From NCBI GenBank assembly GCA_002314515.1, contig DCGB01000064.1, positions 22,048-33,839 on the forward strand: DNA of 11,792 nucleotides. Direction: 5' to 3'. The translations under genes and the position numbers were made by a program. Source of the DNA: Solobacterium sp. UBA1789 (GTDB lineage Bacteria; Bacillota_I; Bacilli_A; Erysipelotrichales; Erysipelotrichaceae). Below the pieces are notes generated by a model, which was given only the letters and a program-made list of their open reading frames with translations, ran no database searches and was not told where the DNA came from. This document shows positions 1-10,000 of the stretch, one piece after another (position 1 is the first letter of the stretch; each line of letters opens with the position of its first letter).

Positions 1-2
1 CA

Positions 3-1040
3 TTAACTGCTTCATGGGATACAAAAGATGTTTTCTTAACTAATTTATTGCTTGATGCCGGAAGTGATACAGTGAAACTTGGAAGCTATTCCAAGGATGA
101 ATTTAGTGGTGTTGAAACTTATGGCAACTTCAATATGCCTGGAGTTAATGTAACTATTAACTGTAAAAAACTTGAAGTTAAAGGTGGCGTAGATGTTCTT
201 TCGTTAACTGTTAATGCAAGCGATAGTGATGAATTATATAAGATAGAACAGAATCAGACTCTGGCAACAGCTGGTTTGGATACAGAAATGAGTGGTAGTA
301 TTTGTGATTTTAAGACAGATGCTTCTATTAATATTTATAAGACAGCTTCAATTAAATCTAATGCTTCCATTGTTTTAAATGCAATTTCCAATCAGTCTCA
401 TCAGCTTCTTGATCTTATTGGCAGCAGAGATGATGGACTTAATCTGATCAATATTAAAGTTGGTAATGCAAAAATAACAATTGAAGGAAGTTTGAATTCT
501 GATGCTGATATTATTCTAAATGCTCAATCTCTAACACAGATGGTGGCTAGTAATGAGGCACTGGCAAAAGTATTTATTCCTTTTGCCTTTGTCCTGGCAG
601 TGTGTGAAGCTGATATTACGATCAAAGACGCAAGTTTAAATGCTGGTGGTAATATTTCAGTTAATGCTGCTTCCAGTATTGATATAGCTGCAAATGCTTC
701 AACAGGCAGTCTGCCACTTTCTATTGCTGTCTCAATTGGTGTTAATGATGCCCATGTAAGTGTCAAAGGTTCTTCGAACTTAACAGCTGGCAAAGACATA
801 ACATTGAAGGCAAATGGCAGCAGTGTAACAAATGCTTCTGCATCTAAGGGTGAACAGGAAGGTACAGTTGGCGGTTTTGTAGCTATTGAAGTCAATGTTC
901 AGGATAGCGATGCCAGTGTTACGGGTTCTTCTTCTTTAAATGCTAAGGGAGATATATCAATATTATCATTATCAAATACCAGTGGCAGTTCGGTGGCAGC
1001 AAGTTCTTCACCAGCTGCAGATGGTGATGGCGATGAAGAA
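3..1040 (+). repeat. Beta-helix block A (divergent coils, window residues 1-346)
   Basis: This part of the giant protein alternates short Val/Ile strands with Asn, Asp and Gly turns. Up to about base 569 the repeat is degenerate, with strands such as GVNVTINCKKLEVKG and DADIILNA. From 570 three clearer units follow, starting near 570, 711 and 861, each with a hydrophobic strand pair, then LNAGGNISVNA, LTAGKDITLKA or LNAKGDISILS. The shared pattern LxAxxDIxIxA is the same as in the later arrays. It ends in an acidic Ser/Asp stretch (about 1008-1040) leading into a helical linker. No function beyond a structural solenoid can be read from it. Confidence 0.7.
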
Positions 1041-4000
1041 TCAGTAAGTGGCATTTTGGGTAAATTAAAAACCATGTTATCAGGCATTATTGATAAAATT
1101 GCTGAATCTTTGACTACCCAGGTTGTAAGTAAGGTTCAGGGCGTTGCCGAAGTATTGGGTGGGAAAGCACATAAGGTTACAATTGCAAGTGCTGACAATG
1201 GCATTATTACTGCTCCTGCCAGTGCCAATGTTTATGAATCTGTTACAGCAGGCGAAACTTTTAAAGCGGGTGTTAATTATTATACCTATAATAAAAAGGC
1301 TTATACTCTGGCAACAGTCACAGCAGAACAGGAAGTTCCTGCCAATATTGCTTACTATACAAAGTGTAAACCAGTTGTTTTCACTCTAAAACCAAATGAA
1401 GGTTACAAGGTTGAAAATGTTAAAGTATCATATTTAAAGAGTGGCGATGCAACTTATACTGTTTTAGATTTAACAAATGGATTATTAAAAAAGGAAAGTG
1501 TTGCCGAAGATAGCACTATCACTTATTCTTTTGAAATGGTTGAGTATGATGTTAAGATCGAAGCAACATTTGTCCAGGGTGTTGCTGAAACCGGTAATGG
1601 TGTGATTGGAAGCATAAACTCAACAAGCGGTGTAACTAATACTGTTAACAATGCCCTTAGCGGCAGTAGTGATCCTTCATCTGCTGATAATCGTCAAAGT
1701 GAAAATGGCAGATATAGCGATTGTAAGGTCACGGTAAATCTGAGCGATGATGAAGTTTATAAATTGACACAGGATGCTGCCAGGGATGAAAGCAAGACAT
1801 ACTATAAAAAAGATGTAACTACTGGTCAATATAGTGCCATCAGTGCTGAAAATTTTGATGTTGATGAGATAGCCACTTATTATGAGAAAGTTGGTTCTAT
1901 TCTTATTGATCTGGTAAAAGAAAACGAAAATGATGAATATTTTGCTAAGATTGGCAAGAATTTTGTCGTTAAAGTTAATCCGCATAAAGAATATACAATC
2001 AGTGAAAACTCCTTAACTGCTACCTATAAACTGGCTTACGAAAAAACAGCTGATAAGAATTTTATGATGGGAGTTGATTATTATTTATATGAAAATAATA
2101 ATTTTGTAAAACAGGAAGCAGCAAATGCACCGGTTGTTGGCAACTCTATTCCAACAGACAAAACATATTATGTTTCAGTTGTTAAGGATGTTACATATAT
2201 TATTACCAGGGATGATAATGGCGAATATTATGTACCAGTTCCACTTGGTGTAGTTCAGGGTAATGGTATTGTTATTACTGGTACTTTTGGTCTAAAAACT
2301 TCTACTACAGTTGGTAGTCAGGCGGAAGAAGCGGTTACAAAAGATGCTGCATCTTCACAGCTTAGTGGTGCTTTGGCGATAGGTGTTAATGTTACAAATA
2401 ATGATGCTTATATCGATTCAACCGGCAGTATTACTGCAGGTGGTAATTTAAATATCAATGCGGATGCTTCTTATAGTTCAATAGTAAAAGCTGATGGTTC
2501 AGCAATCACAGAAGATGATGCTGCACCTGAAAGCCAGGAAGTTGCACACGAGGTTGCCCAAAATACAAATGCCCAGGATATTTTAAATTACACTGTTCAT
2601 ATTGGCGAGTCTAGAGATGTTGCTTTGACATTGGATAGAGAAAAGAGCGATACCGAAAAGGGTAAATATGTTCTAAAGATTGTCTCAAATACTCCATATG
2701 CTCTAACGGCTGATAAGGTTACTTATACTTATATTGCAGCAGATGCAACAGCTAATGGAACACCTACAACTGCTACAGCTGTATTTGATGCTGCAGCAAG
2801 TACATATACAATTGATCTTTCAACTTTAGCAATTAAAAAAGGAACAACTGTTGAATTCAATGTTCAGTATTCACCAACTGGCATTATTCCAATCCAGGGA
2901 GAATATCTTTCTGCTAATACATTGAAGATTGCTGCTACCAGCAATGGTGTGGTAACTAAAAAGAGTGGTGGATATGGTAGCAAATTATTTGTATTTGATG
3001 TTCAGACAAGAACAGGTTATAAAGTTGATACAACTACCCCTCATACTGTTTATCCAATTGAAAATCAAACAGCTTCTGTAAATTGTACAGGTGTATATGC
3101 AGCTATCTATATTAAAGATCCTTTAACTGGAAAAATAACTCCAAACTGTTTCGCATTAACTAAGCAGGCAGATGGATCTTATTCCTTAAATCTCAATACA
3201 ATTGCAAATATTGCTGAAAATACGCCAATAACTGTTGGAGCATACTTTGATGAAAACTATCAGACAATTTCAACTCAAATAAAAAAGAATGGTGAGGTTG
3301 CTGCTAATCCGGCATCCGTTGGTGTTGTAACAGTCAGTGATGTTACACAGACATATAGCGATAAGGCACAGGTTGGTAAAAAAGTATCTGTAACTGTGGC
3401 AGCAGCTCAGGGCAACACTTCATTTACAAGTGTTGAACTTTCATATTCTTATACAAAAGAAGGAAGCACTGAAGCAGTTGTAACTACCCTTTTACTTGAT
3501 GCCAATAACAAGGCAGAATTTATCATGCCAGAAGCACCAGTTACGATTATTGCTGATTATAAGGGTAAGATTCATACATTGGCTATTAAAGATGAAGATG
3601 TTTCAGATGTTGTTATTGAAGGTAATGTTAGCAATGCAGCAGCTGGTGATACTATCAGTTTCAAATTAAGTGATGCGGCTATAGCTGCAGGCAAAAAAAT
3701 CACAAATGCAAATATTTACTATAGTAATGATCCTACTGAATACATTACGGCAAATTTAACTAATGGTATATGGAGTTTCATGCTTCCATATTATCTGAAT
3801 TATGATGGAAACAATGTATCTACATCGGAAAATCCATTAACATTTACTATTGATTCTGATGTCAGCAACAAGTATTATGAATTGAATTTAAGAGAAAACT
3901 ATGTCAATGGTAAAGTTGAGCTTAAATCGGCAAGGGCTGATGCTGGTGATACTGTGGTTCTAACTTTAACACCAAACAGTGGTTATAAAGTTAAGAATGC

Positions 4001-7000
4001 TGGTGTGTTCCTGGTAATTGCTGTTGATAATGTTGAAACAAAGGTGGCTGCCCAGTCTAATAATGATGGAACTTATTCTGTTACTGTTCCTGCTGTTACT
4101 TTGACTAATCAGCAGAGTGCAAAACTGTTTATTGATGCTGAATTTGTTATTGGCGCTAGTACTAAGTCTGGTGGAACTGCTTCAACATTCTCTTTGGGTG
4201 CAGCAGTTGGTGTCAATGTTGTTACGTTGTCAAATAATGCCTATGTCAAAAATGCAATAATCGATGCCAATGGTTTATCTGTTACTGCTACTTCCGGTGA
4301 AGAAACACCAGTAACTGCTGCTGTTTCGACAAAAGCGGGTTATTCAAGCGGCAGTTTTGGTCTTGCTGGTGCTGTTTCAGTTCTGGTTGTTTCTGATCAG
4401 GCAAAAGCTACTATTAATAAATGTCAGTCTATCACTTTAGGTGATGGTGATTTAAGTGTTAAGTCTACTAATAATACAAAATTTGATAATATCGCTGATG
4501 CATCAGGAAATATGAAGGCATCAAGTTTAGGCGTTGGCGCAGGTATTGCTGTTTCTGTTACAGGTGTTGATGCTTTGGCAGAAGTAAAAGATGGTGTCGT
4601 TATCAAAAATAAAGAAGATGTTAAACTGGGCAATGCTGAAATATCAGCTGTTTCCAGTGAAATCAATAATGTAAAGGCAATTGCTGGTAGTTCTGGTGGA
4701 ATTTCTGTTACTCCAGTTTTGGCTTTGGCAGTAGCGGGTGTAGATACTTTAGCAAAACTTGGTATGGCAAGTGAGGGCTTAAAAGTAAGCAATAATGTCA
4801 GTATTTTATCAACAAGCAATAGTAATCGTACACTTTTGGCAGATGCTCAGGCTGCTGGTGATAGCGTAGCAGCTGGTGGCAGTTTTGTTATTTCGGTATT
4901 GAATGATTCAACCAGGGCAAAATTATCAAGAAGTGTAAATGCTAAGAATATAAGGGTTAGAACTACTGCCAGAAATAATTTGAGCAGCACATCACATGCA
5001 GGTGCTAATGGTGCTACGGCTAGAGGCAATTCCAGTGCTTCGAGCAATAGCGACAGCTCTTCTGCTGATGGGGAGTCGGATAGGCGGGCTGCTAATGCAT
5101 TAAGTGGTGCTGGTAATATAGCACAATCTGTTAATACAAATAATACTTCAAATTCAAGCGTCAGTGCTTTGGCAAAGAAGCGCACAAGTTCATCAACCAG
5201 TGAAGGTTCTATTAATGTTGCGGCTGCTTTTGTTTTGAATATTCAGGATAATGATGCCAGCGCAGAAATTGGAAATGGTTTAAATATAGTTGCTGAAGGT
5301 GAAGATGAAGTAGGTCAGGAAAATGGCTGTGTTTATGTCATTTCAAATGCTTTAAATACAAATTCCATTATTGCCAATGGCTCTGCAAGTCAGGGTAAGA
5401 TTGGTGTTGGTGTTGCGGTTGCAATCAATATTGTTAACTATAAAAATAATGCTTTAATAGGAACTTCTTCTATTAGTGCTGAACATCTACAGGTCAAGGC
5501 TGGAATTATTGAAGATAATGATTCTGAAGAAAGTGCTAATAAGAGTAATGATAAAGATGGCTGGTTAAAGGGTTTAATTCGTAAGGCTGTAGAGAATCTG
5601 GTTGGTGAGATTGCAGACGCTTTAAATCTAGCTGATCTGGTTGGCAAAGAAGCCATCGCAAATATCGTTACAACGGTAATTGATTCTGCCTTAGATAAAT
5701 TACTTGAAGGAACAGGTTTAGAAAATCTTCTTGAAAATAATCCTTATGAAAAGATTAAGGAAAACATTGATAAGTTTGTTAATTCCTTTACATCTATTCC
5801 AAATAAGATGGAGGATACTTTCAATGAGTTTATTACCAGCTGTGATGTAAGTGATGCTGATGCAAAGACTATCTGGAAGGGTCTGGGTCTTGAAATCTAC
5901 AATTATCTAAGGACTGAAGGCTGGACACTTGTTTCAAATACCATTTTTGATAATGCAACTAAGGTCGTTACCCCACTATTAAATTCACTTGTTACAAAAG
6001 TAAAAGGTGGCGTAGAACCAACAACATCCAAAGCAGAATTTATTAGAAGTGTAAAGAATGCCTTTGTTGGACAAGGTGGTATTTTATTAACGGTTGCTGA
6101 TGCTTTGGTTGGTAAGATTACGGGTATTGCCAATAGTTATCTTGCTAATATTCCGGTATTGGATGGTGTTAAATTTGCATCAAATATTCAGGCATATAAG
6201 ACAACAAATGCTGCTAAGGTAAGACAGTTAGTTACTGATTCTCTAACAACAATTGTCACTAATGCTGCAAGCTCTTTAACTGATAGCATGGTTGATGTCA
6301 GCCAGTTTAAAGTATTTGTTAAGAATAATCTTGGTGAATCAATCAAAACAAATATTGTTAATAGTCTGAAACAGGCAGGAAGAGCATTAACAAATAGTGC
6401 TTTGGATGAATTAACCGGCTGGCTTGGTGTCAAACTTGAAATAGAAGATGAAGAACCATCGCATAGTTTTTCTACAGAAACAATAAGTGGTGCGAGTGCT
6501 GAGAAATTAGCTATTGCCGGAAGTGTTTCATTGGCTTTTATAAATGGCGAAACAACCGCAATTATTTCTGCTGTTTCTTCTGATAAGTTTGGTTCAATTG
6601 TTGTTGGTCAGGAAATAGAAGTTGAAGCAGTCGGCAATCAAAAGGAAAATACAGTTGCATCAGCTGCAGAAGACAGTGAAGGCAGAGCAAATGCCAATAA
6701 GAATGCCGGTGCCAACGATACAACTACCGGTAATACCACTTCAACTCAGGCAAGTACTATTGAAGCTGGTGATTATAAGATTCATGTTGATAATGGCGGA
6801 AGTGCTACAGTTGATGATAATAATAAAGTGACAATTACACCAGATCAGAACATGGCGGTTCGTGGCGTTGTAATTGCTTACTATGATGGAAACTCTTCAG
6901 TAGATGCGAAGAAGACCAAGACAATAAATATTACTAATAATAGTTTCTCTTTACCGACTATTGATAAAACTGCTAATGCCTGGTCTATTTCAAATGCAGA

Positions 7001-10000
7001 ACTTGGTAATATTTCGATTAAGAATGACAGCGAACTGGATGTTTATATTACATTTGTCAGTTCAGAAAATAGCGCATCATCAAGTCTGGTTGATGTTATT
7101 TGGGATGATAATGGTCATGCCGAAATCAGTTCAACGTCAAAAACAAGTACCAATGAGGGTGTTACTACTAAGACAGATAGTCTGATTATTACTTTTAAGC
7201 CAGATGAGGGTTATCAGTTACAGAATAAGTCTTACAAGATTTCGTATTCTACAGCAAATGCCAGTTTTTCAACTGATATCATTTTGACTGATGAATATGA
7301 TAAACAAGATAATTATTTCACTATTCTGGTCGATTGTATAACAATTACCGAAGATGAAAAAGATACAATCTATCGCATTAATATCAATACCAAACTTGGT
7401 CAGGGTGAGCAGAAGTCTTTCAGCATCAAAGAAGGTACAACAATGGAAATTTCTGTTTCCTTTATTGGTGCTTACCAGGTTAAGACCGTAAATAGCGATG
7501 GCACTACTATTGTTAATGAAAAAGTTGTAAGTAAAGATAATAATGATGGAACTTACAGCAATACTTATACTTTAAAGGGTACAAGTGGTAATGTTGGAAC
7601 AATAAAGGTTCTGAATCTCAATGGAAACAAGAATTCTATAACTAATAAATATAATTTATTTGCCGGATATGAAGACAGAATTACTTTAATTGTTAAGGCA
7701 GAAAATGGTTATAAGTTAGACCAGTTATTCTATAAATATAAGTCTGGTGCAGGAGACAAAATACAGTATATTGTAACAACTGATAGTTCGATAATTGATG
7801 CTGATGGTGGTACTGCATATTTATTCTATATGCCACAATCAGAGGTTACTATTGTTGCAAGTTTTGTTGCTGGAACAGCTGATTCAGTACAAAACAAGAC
7901 TACTGCTGGCAAGTCTATTGGTGTTGGCGCCGGTTTTGCCATGACTTCTGCTGATAACACAGTAGAAGCCGGTATTGGCGATAATAGAACAGTTGAAGCA
8001 GGCAGTATAACAATCAATTCGTGTGATATTTCAAATACTAATACTGCTGGTGTTGCCGGTAGTGATCCACTTAATGCGGTATCAAATGGAGCACAGACAC
8101 AGACCAAGTCTGATGTTGCTTTGGATGCGGCTGTTGCCTTAACAATTGCTGATAAGAAGCTTAATTCAATTATTGGCAAGGGTGCATCATTGACCGTTAA
8201 TGGTGATGTAGTCATAAAGGCAATCGAAGAAGCTAAAACGCTGACAAAGGCCAGTGCTTTTGCAGCGGGTAAGACGACAGCTGTAGGCGCCAGTGTAGCT
8301 ATTAATATTACAAAATCTAATGTATCAACAAAAGTATTGGGTTCTATCAGCAGTGATGGTAATGTTGAGATTACTTCCAGTGTTTTGGCTAAAGATAATT
8401 CAGAGGCTATTGCTACGGCAATGGGTGCTGATATTGATCGTTATTTGAATAAGGCTGCTAAGGGTGTTCAAACAACAGAAGAAAATGCCAATAAGTTATT
8501 CTCGGGTGAATTATTTGGTATTGAAGCAGAAAAAGAGGAAAACAATACTCAAAATACCGCTAATCAGGCTTTAAATAACAATACTTCAAATGGCGGTCAG
8601 AATGCTTCAACCAATGGATCACTTTCTTCAAATGCACTCCGTAGTCAGAATGCTCAAGGTTCAAGTACAAGTGCAGCTGCTAATACGGCAAATACAGGAA
8701 ATTCAAGTGCTTCTAAACAAAGTGGCAATAATTTAAGTTCGGTTAGTGGAACAAATAGTCAGAATTTCCAGGTTGCAGCTGCTGTTGGATTAAATATTAC
8801 CGGACATAAGGCAACTGTTGTTGTAGCTAAAGATATTAATGCTGATGGCATCGTAATAGATGCAATTAATCATGACAATTTCAAGACATTGGGTACTGGT
8901 CTTGCCATGAGTATGGCCCAGAATTCCAATTCTATTGCTGCTGGTGTAGCAATCAGTGTTGATAAGAATGAGGCTGTTGTCGAAATCAAAGATAATTTAA
9001 CGGCAGATAACGATATCTCTATTGAGGCTCAAATGAGTCAGAACATGGATGATGAATATCGTGGTTTGCTGGCATCACAGGCTCTAGCAGGTGCTGTAAG
9101 TGGTACGGGTAAAGTTTCAATTGCTGGTTCTTTGGCAATAGTCAGAGAAAATGCTAAGACAAAGGTCTTAATTGGCAAGGATACAAATACCGCTGATGAT
9201 CATATTAAGATTACTGGCAATGATATCACAGTATCTTCAACAAATAAGAGTAAGCTTGCACTTAGAGCTGGTGGAGTTAGTGTTTCTAAGGGTTCTAATG
9301 TTGGTGTAGGTGCAGCTTTTGCATTGGTATATGCTGAGGATGAAATTGTTGTTAACATTGCAGATTTTACCGAAATAGATGCTGGCAGTTTGGTAATTAA
9401 TTCTGAAAAAGAAAGAGTAGATATCGGTGATTATGATAGTGCCATTGGTTTAAGTACTTTTGTAACTGATACTTCTGGTCTAAAAGATGAAGAAAAGGCT
9501 AAGGCAAATAAGGGTTTTGTAAATTTAGATAAGACAGGAACTGATAAAACATACAAGCTGGATATCAATGTTTCTTCCAGTGAGGCAGTAGGTTTAGTTG
9601 ATGCATTGAATTTCCTGAGTTCAACAAATTATTATGTTGAAGCAATTGCCGGTTCAATTATGGGCAATACTTCAACAACTCAAAGCAAGGCTTCTGTTGC
9701 CGGTTCAATTGCCATGGTTTTCTTCTATAACGATGTTGCTGCTACTATTGGCAACAATGTAAATATCGAATTGGATGGCACACAATACCGGATCTATGAA
9801 GATAGTAAGGGTAATTTATACTATGTTTTAAATGAAAAAGTATTTGAAAAAGATAATATCGGCAGAATGAGTGATGCTGGCTTTACAGCCGATGTATTTG
9901 ATGCTACTCATAAAGAAAATGATAATGAAAAGATTAATGATGTAACTTATGAAATCTGGAAGACAGATAGTAAGAATTATTATGTATACAATAAACGTGT

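Larger units (their letters stand above)
1722..2291 (+). repeat. InlB-like repeat, tract 1 copy 2, with two YY-motif inserts
   Basis: Window residues 574-763 begin CKVTVNLSDDEVYKL and end GNGIVITGTFG, matching the first and last strands of an InlB-type module, but the middle is expanded to about 190 residues. The expansion carries two copies of an aromatic motif with paired tyrosines at each end (1779-1889 and 2052-2174) around a FVVKVNPHKEYTI strand that sits where the GY turn would be. Module boundaries are approximate. The protein returns to the beta-helix pattern immediately afterwards. Confidence 0.55.

Noticed and set aside
567..608. Hydrophobic stretch KVFIPFAFVLAVCE as a possible membrane segment
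   Set aside because: It is only about 14 residues and falls exactly where the Gly/Ala hydrophobic strand of a beta-helix unit is expected.
524..895. Minus-strand open frame of 123 codons, and similar minus-strand frames at 899-1087, 1677-1985, 4424-4819, 4847-5185, 5438-5656, 5903-6433, 7826-8215, 10394-10618 and 11268-11510
   Set aside because: All lie wholly opposite the continuous plus-strand frame. They are by-products of its Ala/Ser/Asn/Val-rich codons, are rich in Leu/Ala/Thr/Ser in the way reverse complements of such repeats are, and match no family.
1041..1176. Possible frameshift or gene junction where the sequence character changes abruptly
   Set aside because: The same frame continues on both sides with sensible residues; the change is a domain boundary.
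1144..1389. Plus-strand open frame of 81 codons in another frame, and similar ones at 6622-6831, 6961-7185 and 11086-11271
   Set aside because: They overlap the main frame out of phase, have no domain sense (Leu/Ile/Gln-rich strings) and no ribosome binding site context of their own.
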